64,000 bases of DNA from Shinella sp. CPCC 101442 (GCF_024704725.1 NZ_JALIQS010000008.1:154412-218411); one strand, 5' to 3'; shown: positions 51,665 to 59,949, counted from the first letter of the stretch. Notes: generated from the sequence alone by a model not told the origin. Made by a program: numbers and translations.

Positions 51665-52492
51665 ATGTCTACGCCCATCATGAAGCTTAGGAACATCTGC
51701 AAGTCCTTCGGCCCGATCGATGTCCTCCAGGACATCTCGCTGGATATCTGTCCTGGAGAAGTCCTCTGCCTGCTCGGTGACAACGGCGCCGGCAAGTCGA
51801 CGCTAATTAAGACGCTTTCGGGTGTGTATCGCCCGAACTCCGGCACGATTGAGATGGACGGTAAGCCCATCGAATTCGCCGGCCCGCGAGATGCCAGCAA
51901 CCGCGGCATCGCGACCGTCCATCAGTTTGGGGGTACGTTCCCGCTGATGAGCATCGGCCGCTCGTTCTTCATCGGCGTCGAGCCGACTAAAGGCTGGGGA
52001 CCGTTCAAGATTTTTGACCGGAAAAAGGCGAACGAGATCGCCGTCAAGGCGGTTCGCGACTTCGGCATAACGCGGATCGAGGATGGCGACCGCCTGGTCG
52101 GCGGGCTTTCGGGCGGCGAGCGGCAAGCCCTCGCCATCGCCCGCGCCGTACATTTCGGCGCGAAGGTCCTGATCCTCGACGAGCCGACGGCGGCGCTGGG
52201 CGTGAAGCAGGCCACCCATGTCCTGCGGATCGTCAACGAGGCGAAGCGGCGGGGTCTCGCGGTCGTCTTCATCACCCATCAGGTCATGCATGCCATGGCG
52301 GTCGGCGATCACTTCGCGGTGTTGATCCGCGGCGCGGTCGCCGCCGATTTCCGGAAGGGGGAAAAGTCGCGCGAAGAGATCACCGACCTGATGGCCGGTG
52401 GCGAGACCATGGCGGAACTCGAAGCCCAGATCGACGGCTACATGGAGACGCATGACGGTCATGTGCCTCAGCATGCGGGTGCGTCGGCCTGA
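51665..52492 (+). CDS. Sugar/cyclitol ABC transporter ATP-binding protein (single-domain)
   Basis: A 275-residue ATPase with one nucleotide-binding domain: Walker A LLGDNGAGKSTLIKTLSG, Q-loop TVHQFGG, signature GGLSGGERQALAIARA, Walker B VLILDEPTAALGV and the switch His in VVFITHQVMH. Most ribose-type importers use a ~500-residue two-domain ATPase (as in LsrA), so this short form must act as a homodimer. Start ATG 51665 with AGGGTCGATC upstream. It is followed by the Rieske ferredoxin gene after 43 bp. Confidence 0.92.
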   Translation: MSTPIMKLRNICKSFGPIDVLQDISLDICPGEVLCLLGDNGAGKSTLIKTLSGVYRPNSGTIEMDGKPIEFAGPRDASNRGIATVHQFGGTFPLMSIGRSFFIGVEPTKGWGPFKIFDRKKANEIAVKAVRDFGITRIEDGDRLVGGLSGGERQALAIARAVHFGAKVLILDEPTAALGVKQATHVLRIVNEAKRRGLAVVFITHQVMHAMAVGDHFAVLIRGAVAADFRKGEKSREEITDLMAGGETMAELEAQIDGYMETHDGHVPQHAGASA

Positions 52493-52535
52493 CGCTACCG
52501 CTTCAACAGACCCTTAACTGCCAAAGGACAAAGAC

Positions 52536-52847
52536 ATGGGGACCTGGACCCGCGCTTGCGCAACCGAGGACGTCGAACTCGAAGAGCAGATTCGTTTCGA
52601 TCACAGCGGACGCACCTTTCTGGTGATCCGCAGTCCGGACGACGAATTCTTCTGCATCGACGGCATCTGCACCCATGAAAACGTGCACCTCGCTGATGGC
52701 CTGGTGATGGACGGCATCATCGAGTGTCCGAAGCATAGTGCGCACTTCGACTACAAGACCGGGGAGGCGATGCGTGCGCCTGCCTGCATCAACCTTCGCA
52801 CCTGGCCGGTCAAGGTCGAGGATGGCGACGTTTTCATAGAGATTTGA
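52536..52847 (+). CDS. mocE: MocE-like Rieske-type ferredoxin
   Basis: A 103-residue soluble Rieske [2Fe-2S] ferredoxin with motif CTHENVHLADG ... CPKH: CxH, a 16-residue spacer, then CxxH (Cys/His ligands present). It should carry electrons from the MocF-type reductase to the MocD-type oxygenase. The ATG at 52536 follows CAAAGGACAAAGAC. Stop-to-start distance to the next gene is 4 bp. Confidence 0.92.
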   Translation: MGTWTRACATEDVELEEQIRFDHSGRTFLVIRSPDDEFFCIDGICTHENVHLADGLVMDGIIECPKHSAHFDYKTGEAMRAPACINLRTWPVKVEDGDVFIEI

Positions 52848-52851
52848 GACA

Positions 52852-53631
52852 ATGACACAGTTTGCATTGGCGGCCTGCGCCGAAATGATCTGGCGGGACC
52901 GCCCCATCGAATGGCGGGCCTCCCGCCTAAAGGATATGGGCTTTGGTGTTGGTTTGTGGAACTGGCCGGCGCACGATCTGGCGAAGCTAAAAGCCACCGG
53001 CGCCACCTTCACCATTATGAACGGCTATCTCGCCGGCCGCCTGACCGACGACGAGGGCGCTGCCGAGCTTCTGCGCACCGCGCGAGAAACGGCGCAGATC
53101 GGCAGGCGTCTCGGTGTGCAGCGGCTGAACCTGCACGGCACGGGGCTGGGCGAGGGGGGACTTCCCGTCCAACCCATCGAGGTCGTGACCGGTGCGATGT
53201 GGTTGAAGGCGCGCGGCACGCTGTGCCGTGTGGCCGAAATGGCCGAAGCTGAAGACGTCATCTTTACGCTGGAAAACCTCAACCTGCCCGTCGACCACGC
53301 GGGCGTGCCGTTCGGACGGGCTGAGGACACGCTAGCGCTCGTCTCCAGCATCAATCACCCGCGGCTTAGTCTCAATCTCGACCTTTACCATGCCCAGATC
53401 GGCGAGGGGAACCTCATCGAGCTATGCCGAAAATGCCTGCCATGGATCGGCGAAATACAGGTTGCCGACGTGCCAGGTCGTTGCGAGCCGGGCACCGGCG
53501 AGGTGAATTGGCATGGCATCGCCAAGGCGCTCAAGACAATGGGATACGCCGGCCCGGTCGGCATGGAGGCTTTCGCTTCGGGCGATCCAGAAGCCGCCCT
53601 CGAAGCCTTCCGCAATGCATTCACGGTGTAA
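52852..53631 (+). CDS. mocC: MocC-like TIM-barrel isomerase/epimerase
   Basis: A 259-residue xylose-isomerase-like TIM barrel (hydroxypyruvate isomerase/IolE type): FALAACAEMIWRDRPIEWRA at the first strand, LGVQRLNLHGTGLGEGG, VIFTLENLNLPVDHAGVPFG (metal-binding Glu/Asn region), SLNLDLYHAQIGEGNLIEL, IGEIQVADVPGRCEPGTGEV (Gln/Asp) and GYAGPVGMEAFAS (last metal Glu). In moc and iol clusters such enzymes isomerise or dehydrate keto-inositol intermediates. It starts 4 bp after mocE and ends 2 bp before the PanB-like gene. Confidence 0.85.
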   Translation: MTQFALAACAEMIWRDRPIEWRASRLKDMGFGVGLWNWPAHDLAKLKATGATFTIMNGYLAGRLTDDEGAAELLRTARETAQIGRRLGVQRLNLHGTGLGEGGLPVQPIEVVTGAMWLKARGTLCRVAEMAEAEDVIFTLENLNLPVDHAGVPFGRAEDTLALVSSINHPRLSLNLDLYHAQIGEGNLIELCRKCLPWIGEIQVADVPGRCEPGTGEVNWHGIAKALKTMGYAGPVGMEAFASGDPEAALEAFRNAFTV

Positions 53632-53633
53632 CT

Positions 53634-54458
53634 ATGGTTCACAGGAACACACGCCCGACCGTTTCCGACATCCGCGCTATGAAGGCGCGGGGCGAAAAAA
53701 TCTCGATGCTCTATGTCACCACGTTCGAGGAAGCCGCTGCTGCGGATGCCGCGGGCATCCACATGCTCTCGATTGAGGGGCGCTTCTTCTCGCCCGAAAT
53801 GCGCGAAGCGGCTGGCCGTTGCTTCGTGCAGGTCGGGCTTCCGTTCGGCGGATGGGGCACGTTCGAGGGCCGGCCGCTTGCAACAGCTGAGGATTATCTG
53901 CGCGCCGCCTTCCACTTCTCCGCTATGGGCGGCGACTGCTTCTATTGTGCCGCCTCGCTGGATATCCAGAAGGTGCTTTGCGACAACCACGTCCCGGTCG
54001 TCGCCCATGTAGGGCTCATCCCCTCCTATATTACCTGGACCGGGTTTCGCGCCGTGGGCAAGACGGCCGAGGAGGCAGCTAGAGTTTACCGACACGTCAA
54101 GCAGCTCGAAGCGATCGGCTGCTTCGGAGCGGAGCTGGAGGTCGTGCCGGATCGTGTCGGCGAACTGATCTCGAAAAACACCACGATGATCATGCTCGGC
54201 ATGGGCGCCGGACCCGGCGCCGATGCGCAATACCTCTTCGCAGAAGACGTGCTCGGCCACACCGATGGACATCGGCCGCGCCACGCAAAGACCTACCGCA
54301 ACTTCGCGGTCGAATTTGACAGGCTCCAAAAGGAGCGCATTGCCGCCTTCAGCGAATTTATCGCGGACGTGAACACGGGCGCCTATCCGCAGCCCCAGCA
54401 CAATGTCGCGATCGGCGACACGGAATTCAACGCATTAAAGGCCGAACTCGGTCTCTGA
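53634..54458 (+). CDS. PanB-like ketopantoate hydroxymethyltransferase homologue
   Basis: A 274-residue member of the PanB/phosphoenolpyruvate-mutase TIM-barrel superfamily (VSDIRAMKARGEKISMLYVT, HVPVVAHVGLIPSYITWTGF, then GCFGAELEVVPDRVGELISK). PanB transfers a hydroxymethyl group from 5,10-methylene-tetrahydrofolate to a 2-oxo acid. Inside a demethylation cluster next to two folate enzymes, it could capture or release C1 units, or act as a retro-aldolase on a cyclitol-derived keto acid. This is inference; true pantothenate synthesis seems unlikely as panC is absent. The ATG at 53634 lies 2 bp after the MocC-like stop. Confidence 0.75.
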   Translation: MVHRNTRPTVSDIRAMKARGEKISMLYVTTFEEAAAADAAGIHMLSIEGRFFSPEMREAAGRCFVQVGLPFGGWGTFEGRPLATAEDYLRAAFHFSAMGGDCFYCAASLDIQKVLCDNHVPVVAHVGLIPSYITWTGFRAVGKTAEEAARVYRHVKQLEAIGCFGAELEVVPDRVGELISKNTTMIMLGMGAGPGADAQYLFAEDVLGHTDGHRPRHAKTYRNFAVEFDRLQKERIAAFSEFIADVNTGAYPQPQHNVAIGDTEFNALKAELGL

Positions 54459-54475
54459 TCAGAAGAGGAAAACCC

Positions 54476-55477
54476 ATGCTTAAAGTTGGCCTTCTTGGCG
54501 CCGGCCGCATTGCCGGCGTGCATGCTACGGCAATCTCCAGCCATCCCGGCAGCACGCTCGTCGCCGTGTCCGATATCAACACGGCCGCCGCCGAAAAAAT
54601 CGCGGCCCAATATGGCGCGCAAGCACACGACACATCCGCCATTCTGGAGGACAGCGCGATCGACGCCGTGCTGATCGCCACCTCCACGGACACCCATTCC
54701 GACCTGATTGAAAGGGCGACGGCTGCCGGCAAGGCGGTGTTGTGCGAAAAGCCGGTCGATCTTAGCCTTGCGCGGGCGCGCGCCTGCCAGAAGGCGGTTT
54801 CCTCCATTGGGCGCCCGGTGATGATCGGCTTCAATCGTCGTTTCGATCCGAACTTTTCCGCGCTGAAGAAGGCGGTCGATGCCGGAGAGATCGGCAAGCC
54901 CGAACTGCTCTCCATCACGTCCTTCGATCCGGCACCCCCGCCGGTTTCCTATATCAAGGTGTCAGGCGGTCTCTTCCGGGACATGATGATTCATGACTTC
55001 GACATGGCGAACTTCATCATGGGCGCGCCGCCAGTCACGGTAACGGCAGTCGGCTCGTCCATCGTTGACACGGAAATCGGGGCGGCGGGTGATGTCGACA
55101 CGGCCGTTGTGACGCTTACCTATGCGGACGGCCGAATCGCCGTCATCAAGAATAGCCGCCGGGCAGTCTACGGTTACGACCAGCGCGTCGAACTGCTTGG
55201 TTCCGAAGGTCTGCTTCAGGCGCAGAACATACTCGAAAACACCGTGGTGAAATCGACGACGAAGGGCGTAACGGGCGCAAAGCCCACCTACTTTTTCCTC
55301 GAGCGCTACATGCCGGCCTATGCTGCGGAATGGGCGGCGTTTGTTGAGGCGGTGAAAGGTGGAACGCCGCTACCGGTGACGCTGGAAGACGGCGTCGCCG
55401 CGCTCGCCATGGCGGAAGCCGCGACCCTATCCATCAAAACCGGCAGCCCCGTCTCGCTTGCGAGCCTTCTTGATTGA
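54476..55477 (+). CDS. mocA: MocA-like Gfo/Idh/MocA-family NAD(P)-dependent dehydrogenase
   Basis: A 333-residue enzyme with a Rossmann start (LKVGLLGAGRIAGVHATAIS) and the family motif VLCEKPVDLSLARARACQKA, in which Lys of EKP is the conserved nicotinamide-pocket residue. The C-terminal alpha/beta domain contains GGLFRDMMIHDFDMANFIMG with the catalytic-site DxxxH-like arrangement (D..H). It is closest in pattern to inositol 2-dehydrogenases, as expected for MocA, the dehydrogenase that oxidises scyllo-inosamine or an inositol. Start ATG 54476 with AGAAGAGGAAAACCC upstream. Confidence 0.88.
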   Translation: MLKVGLLGAGRIAGVHATAISSHPGSTLVAVSDINTAAAEKIAAQYGAQAHDTSAILEDSAIDAVLIATSTDTHSDLIERATAAGKAVLCEKPVDLSLARARACQKAVSSIGRPVMIGFNRRFDPNFSALKKAVDAGEIGKPELLSITSFDPAPPPVSYIKVSGGLFRDMMIHDFDMANFIMGAPPVTVTAVGSSIVDTEIGAAGDVDTAVVTLTYADGRIAVIKNSRRAVYGYDQRVELLGSEGLLQAQNILENTVVKSTTKGVTGAKPTYFFLERYMPAYAAEWAAFVEAVKGGTPLPVTLEDGVAALAMAEAATLSIKTGSPVSLASLLD

Positions 55478-55591
55478 GCAAGATCTTCCCGAGGCACTCA
55501 CGCCGGGAATGGGCGTCAGGCCTCCGACAGCCCAACCCAAACGGTTGCGTTGGAGCGACCAGAAGTCCCGCACAGTTTGAGGAGATTGGAA

Positions 55592-55879
55592 ATGCTAGCT
55601 CCGGTAAGTGATACTGCTCCGCCGAGCATACAGGTTATCAAGCAGCTGATTGCCGAACGCCGTATCGATTTTCCGGCCCTTCTGGAACAAGCCATGCGGC
55701 TGCTTCTCAGCAAGCCGGAAATCATCGCGTTCGGATCTCTGCAATCGGTAGCGCAAATCTGCGGCGTGTCGGGAACCACCATCATCCGTCTCGCGTCCCG
55801 GAGCGGATATGCAAGCTTCAAAGAGATGAGGGCCGCCTTTCGCCAACACCTGATCGCCATCGCCCGGACGAACCAGTAA
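55592..55879 (+). CDS. RpiR/MurR-type helix-turn-helix protein without a SIS domain
   Basis: A 95-residue protein made only of the RpiR N-terminal helix-turn-helix domain (LLSKPEIIAFGSLQSVAQIC followed by GVSGTTIIRLASRSGYASFK). Full-length RpiR regulators have ~280 residues with a sugar-phosphate-isomerase (SIS) effector domain; that half is absent and the stop is followed directly by mocF. The ATG at 55592 follows GAGGAGATTGGAA, a strong ribosome site, so the short protein could be made. It may be a truncated regulator or a stand-alone DNA-binding protein; no remnant of the SIS domain is visible nearby. Confidence 0.7.
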   Translation: MLAPVSDTAPPSIQVIKQLIAERRIDFPALLEQAMRLLLSKPEIIAFGSLQSVAQICGVSGTTIIRLASRSGYASFKEMRAAFRQHLIAIARTNQ

Positions 55880-55910
55880 TTTGGCCAGTACAACAGCAAA
55901 GGCTCGTGCA

Positions 55911-57137
55911 ATGACTTCATTCGTTATCATTGGCGCAGGCGAGTGCGGTGCTCGTGCTGCCCTGGCCTTACGCGAGCTTGGTTTTGCGGGCAACGTGACA
56001 CTCGTTGGTAGCGAGACCCTGTTACCTTACGAACGGCCACCTCTATCCAAGGAGGGCCTTCAAAAGGGAGCCGAGCCTAAATGGATTGCGGATGCTGGCC
56101 GCTACGAAGACCTCGATATTGCAGTCCGGACCGGCGTGACCGCAACGGATATCGATCGCCAGCGAAAGACCGTGGAGCTCTCGGATGGCACCACGCTCGG
56201 ATACGACATGTTGCTTCTGGCGACGGGCGCGCGACCGCGAGAGCTTGAAAATGTTGCCTCTCCGCTTGGTCGCATCCGCTCGCTACGAACACATGCTGAC
56301 GCCTCGGGTCTCCAGCCATTCCTGCAAGCTGGCCGGTGTATTGCCATCCTCGGCGGCGGATTTATCGGCCTCGAACTAGCAGCCAGTGCGAGAAGACTTG
56401 GTGCGTCGGTGATCCTGCTCGAAGGGCAACCGCTTATCCTGTCGCGCGGCGTGCCCGCTGAGATCGCTGCGCTGATCGCGGAGCGCCACGCCGCGGCGGG
56501 TGTCGATATCCGCTGCGGGGTGAAAATCCGTTCCGTCACGGAGACCGATGCCGACGTCTCGATTGACCTTGAGGACGCGGACCGCGTTGTCGCAGATATT
56601 CTGGTTGTCGGCATCGGCGCCGTTCCGAACACGGAGCTCGCCGCGAAGGCAGGCCTCGCCATCGAGAACGGGATCTCGGTCGACAGCAGCCTGCGCACCA
56701 GCGATCCCAACATTCTTGCCGCCGGTGACTGCTGTTCATTTCCCTCGGCTCACTTCGGTGACCGACGCCTGCGCCTTGAATCCTGGCGAAGCGCGCAGGA
56801 GCAGGGCATTCGCGCCGCGGCGAAAATGACCGGCGCGGCCGCCCCCCAGACATCCGTGCCGTGGTTCTGGTCTGACCAGTACGAGGTGACGCTGCAGGTC
56901 GCAGGGCTTACCGATGGGGCGACGACGATCATCCGGCGCAACCTCTCCCCTGATACCTTTGTCATGTTCCACCTCGATGGAGAAGGCCGGCTGCTTGCCG
57001 CAAGCGGTATCGGACCGGGCAATGCGGTCGCCCGCGAAATTCGCCTCGCCGAAATGCTGATTGCGGCCGGCAGACGGCCCGATCCCGCAGCGCTTGCAAA
57101 CCCGGATATCAAGCTTAAGCAGTTGCTTGCCTCCTAG
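55911..57137 (+). CDS. mocF: MocF-like ferredoxin reductase (FAD/NADH)
   Basis: A 408-residue flavoprotein of the oxygenase-coupled ferredoxin reductase family: FAD-binding FVIIGAGECGARAALALREL, second Rossmann CIAILGGGFIGLELAASARR, and ILAAGDCCSFP near the FAD site, plus the C-terminal reductase domain (VPWFWSDQYEVTLQVAGL). It should reduce the Rieske ferredoxin with NADH, completing the MocD-MocE-MocF chain. The ATG at 55911 starts the Rossmann fold immediately; an upstream in-frame TTG would add a meaningless leader. Confidence 0.9.
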   Translation: MTSFVIIGAGECGARAALALRELGFAGNVTLVGSETLLPYERPPLSKEGLQKGAEPKWIADAGRYEDLDIAVRTGVTATDIDRQRKTVELSDGTTLGYDMLLLATGARPRELENVASPLGRIRSLRTHADASGLQPFLQAGRCIAILGGGFIGLELAASARRLGASVILLEGQPLILSRGVPAEIAALIAERHAAAGVDIRCGVKIRSVTETDADVSIDLEDADRVVADILVVGIGAVPNTELAAKAGLAIENGISVDSSLRTSDPNILAAGDCCSFPSAHFGDRRLRLESWRSAQEQGIRAAAKMTGAAAPQTSVPWFWSDQYEVTLQVAGLTDGATTIIRRNLSPDTFVMFHLDGEGRLLAASGIGPGNAVAREIRLAEMLIAAGRRPDPAALANPDIKLKQLLAS

Positions 57138-57176
57138 CGGCTCCTTCCAGACTTCAAGCAGAAAATAAGAGAAAAG

Positions 57177-58061
57177 ATGACCTCCTACGTCCTGACAGTA
57201 TCGTGCCAATCGACCCGCGGCATCGTCGCCGCGATCACCGGCTACCTCGCCGAGAAGGGGTGTTACATCTCGGATTCGTCGCAGTTCGACGACCTGGAAA
57301 CCGGCCTGTTCTTCATGCGCCTCACCTTCCTGTCCCAGGAAGGCGTGTCGGAAGAGGACATCAAGGCCGGCTTCGCGCGGGTCGCCAAGAAGTTTGCGAT
57401 GACCCATCGCTTCAACGACAGCGATGAGCGCATGAAGGTGCTGCTGATGGTGTCGCGCTTCGGCCATTGCCTGAACGACCTGCTCTACCGCTGGAAGATC
57501 GGCGCGCTGCCGATCGACATCGTCGGCGTCGTGTCGAACCACTTCGACTACCAGAAGGTCATCGTCAACCACGACATCCCCTTCCACCACATCAAGGTGA
57601 CGAAGGAGAACAAGCCGCAGGCCGAAGCGCGCCTGATGGAGGTGGTGGAACAGTCCGGCGCCGAACTGATCGTGCTCGCCCGCTACATGCAGGTTCTGTC
57701 GGATGCGGTGTGCAAGAAGATGTCGGGCCGGATCATCAACATCCACCACTCGTTCCTGCCGTCGTTCAAGGGTGCCAACCCGTACAAGCAGGCGTTCGAG
57801 CGCGGCGTGAAGCTGATCGGTGCGACGGCGCACTATGTGACGGAGGATCTCGACGAGGGTCCGATCATCGAACAGGACGTGGCGCGCATCACGCATGCGC
57901 AGTCTGCGGAGGACTATGTGTCGATTGGCCGGGACGTGGAGAGCCAGGTGCTTGCCCGCGCCGTGCACGCCCACATCCACCACCGCACCTTCATGAACGG
58001 CAACAAGACCATCGTCTTCCCGCCGAGCCCCGGCAGCTACGCGTCAGAGCGTATGGGTTGA
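57177..58061 (+). CDS. purU: Formyltetrahydrofolate deformylase PurU
   Basis: A 294-residue enzyme with an N-terminal ACT-like domain (~1-80; YVLTVSCQSTRGIVAAITGY) and a formyltransferase-fold domain. The catalytic set is visible: RIINIHHSFLPSFKGANPYK (Asn, His) and HYVTEDLDEGPIIEQ (Asp). It hydrolyses 10-formyl-tetrahydrofolate to formate and tetrahydrofolate. In this cluster it would release folate-bound C1 units arising from demethylation, as in glycine-betaine and stachydrine demethylation loci. The gene starts 39 bp after mocF. Confidence 0.95.
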   Translation: MTSYVLTVSCQSTRGIVAAITGYLAEKGCYISDSSQFDDLETGLFFMRLTFLSQEGVSEEDIKAGFARVAKKFAMTHRFNDSDERMKVLLMVSRFGHCLNDLLYRWKIGALPIDIVGVVSNHFDYQKVIVNHDIPFHHIKVTKENKPQAEARLMEVVEQSGAELIVLARYMQVLSDAVCKKMSGRIINIHHSFLPSFKGANPYKQAFERGVKLIGATAHYVTEDLDEGPIIEQDVARITHAQSAEDYVSIGRDVESQVLARAVHAHIHHRTFMNGNKTIVFPPSPGSYASERMG

Positions 58062-58064
58062 ACC

Positions 58065-58359
58065 ATGGGGATCGCGACGCGCATTGACGGGAAGAAAGTC
58101 GCGGCGTCGGTGACCGCGGCTGTGAAGGCCGCGACCTCGGCACTTGAGGATGAGGCAGGGGTGAAGGCCGGGCTTGCCGTCGTCATCGTCGGCGATGATC
58201 CGGCGAGCCACGCCTATGTCGGCGCCAAGGGCCGTATGGCCAAGGAATGCGGCTTCAACTCCACCCAGCACACGCTGCCGGAGGAGACCACGCAAGCGGA
58301 ACTCGCAAGCCTGGTGGCGTCGCTGAACGCGGATCTCGCCGTGCACGGTATCCTAGTGC
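58065..58359 (+). pseudogene. folD: folD (methylene-THF dehydrogenase/cyclohydrolase), truncated by the MITE-like element
   Basis: The first ~98 residues match Fol[21 protein letters not shown], then [20 protein letters not shown] and [19 protein letters not shown]. In intact FolD the chain continues with QLPLP and ~190 more residues, including the NAD-binding fold. Here HGILV is followed at once by the left end of the third MITE-like copy (58360), and no folD sequence resumes on its far side. The dehydrogenase/cyclohydrolase activity is lost unless a second folD exists elsewhere. The start (ATG 58065) is 3 bp after the purU stop. Confidence 0.9.
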
Positions 58360-58508
58360 TGTTGATTTTTGCCTGAATTTGACCCGGTTTGTTAGTTCAC
58401 CGTGACCCACGCGTAGCCAGAAGAACGCTTTTTCCCCAAGCCTTTGTGTCGCTTTAGCCGGCACAGCGCCAAATGAAAAACTGGGTCAAATCGCAGCGAT
58501 ATTCAACA
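58360..58508 (+). mobile_element. MITE-like element with IS21-type ends, copy 3 (inside folD)
   Basis: 149 bp from TGTTGATTTTTGCCTGAATT to GCAGCGATATTCAACA. The terminal repeats match at about 23 of 32 positions, sharing TGTTGA and ATTTGACCC. It is the best-preserved long copy. Flanks (..CCTAGTGC / TACTGGTG..) show no clear duplication. The 230 bp to the next gene (58509-58740) holds nothing recognisable, so part of folD was probably deleted. Confidence 0.8.
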
Positions 58509-58740
58509 TACTGGTGACCGGCCGCCATTCCAGCGAATGTAGTGGGAGGCGTGCAGAATAACCTTAGGATGCAGTACTCTCTTTTACAATTTTTTGTCGA
58601 CAACGGCGGCTGATCTGGGTAGACATCGGTCTGATCCAGGAAGGAATGCCATCAACTCTCCGCCGAAGGACCTCAGATGAGATTTTCACCGAGCGTTGAC
58701 CATTTTCAGTGGCAATGGCCGCTCTTGACGGTGGATCGGA

Positions 58741-59736
58741 ATGAGCACCCATCCGACAATTGAGAATCTCGCCCGCGCCAGCTACGGAACCTTCGTGAAT
58801 CCGGAGGCGATGGCGTCGGCAATCGGAGGAATGTATTCCGGAGGTGCGTCGCCGCGGCCCGCCGGCCGAAGTGGGAAGCTATTTCATGGAACACTTGCGC
58901 GCGTCTCGTTCGATCGTCTGAGCGTTGGCGCGGGCCGTTTCGCGCAGGGCATTGCGCAAACGGCGGGAGCGCCGAACCTTCATACCTTCATGTTCGCGAC
59001 CGAGCCGGGCATCGTACGGCGCGTTTCCGGCCGCAGCCTCTACGGCCGACATATCTTTCACTTCCGCCCGAACGAGCGGATCGTCACCTCGTCTCCCGCT
59101 GGCCAGCCCTGGGCCTTCGGCATCGTCACCGTGCCGTTCGAACGGCTGGCAGCCTATGGATCGGAGGTGACCGGTCTCGACCATGGCGTGCCGCTCGATG
59201 ACGACCGCATGTTCGTCGCTCCGGAGGCGGGAATGGCCTCGTTAGTTGCCCTGATGGCGGACATGGCCCGCCTCGCGCGCGACACTCCCTGGGTCATAAC
59301 CGAGCCGCAACCGGCCAGGGCGCTCTCCGGGACGATCCTAGACGTTCTCGTCGGCAGCCTGACGCAGGGTGTGGTGCGCCGGGACCGTGCCGCGCTCGGC
59401 CGGCATCGCCAGATCGTCACCCGTTTCAAGCAGGCTATGGACGATCGGCCGGAGGAAATGCTGTCTCTTCGCGACATCTGCGTCGAGGTCGGTGTTGCCC
59501 AGCGGACCCTCAGTCTCGCCTGCCAGGAGTTTCTCGGCCAGGGCCCGATGCAGTTTGCGCGGGACTGCCGCCTGGATCATGTTCGCGATCGTCTTCTTGC
59601 GGGCGATCCCGCCACCACGTCGGTGACCACCGTAGCCATGCAGCTCGGGTTCTGGGAGCTCGGGCGATTCGCAATTGCCTATCGACGGCGTTTCGGCGAA
59701 CGCCCGTCCGATACGCTTCGCCGGAACGGCTCATAA
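58741..59736 (+). CDS. AraC-family transcriptional regulator
   Basis: A 331-residue regulator with a C-terminal AraC DNA-binding domain (~215-325): first helix-turn-helix LSLRDICVEVGVAQRTLSLA, second TTVAMQLGFWELGRFAIAYR, then RRFGERPSDTLRRN. The N-terminal part (SGKLFHGTLARVSFDRLSVG) is the cupin-like effector region of the AraC/ORF1676 type. The effector is unknown. It lies just upstream of the RTX protein gene in the same direction, with 213 bp between them, and may regulate it. Confidence 0.92.
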   Translation: MSTHPTIENLARASYGTFVNPEAMASAIGGMYSGGASPRPAGRSGKLFHGTLARVSFDRLSVGAGRFAQGIAQTAGAPNLHTFMFATEPGIVRRVSGRSLYGRHIFHFRPNERIVTSSPAGQPWAFGIVTVPFERLAAYGSEVTGLDHGVPLDDDRMFVAPEAGMASLVALMADMARLARDTPWVITEPQPARALSGTILDVLVGSLTQGVVRRDRAALGRHRQIVTRFKQAMDDRPEEMLSLRDICVEVGVAQRTLSLACQEFLGQGPMQFARDCRLDHVRDRLLAGDPATTSVTTVAMQLGFWELGRFAIAYRRRFGERPSDTLRRNGS

Positions 59737-59949
59737 GCTTACCGCTCGCCGAAATCTGCCGTTCATGCCGGAATTGCATAGTCCTTCGCCGCTGCAGCCT
59801 GTATCGCAATCGGCTCGGAGGATCGCGCCGCCTGAAAAGCCCGCAAGCCGGCGATCCCGTCCGCACAGTTTTCATCATCACGATCGGTCCGCGCCCCATG
59901 TGTGCGGACGACAGTGCCGTTATTTCAACACTTCATTGGGATCCGCCGC

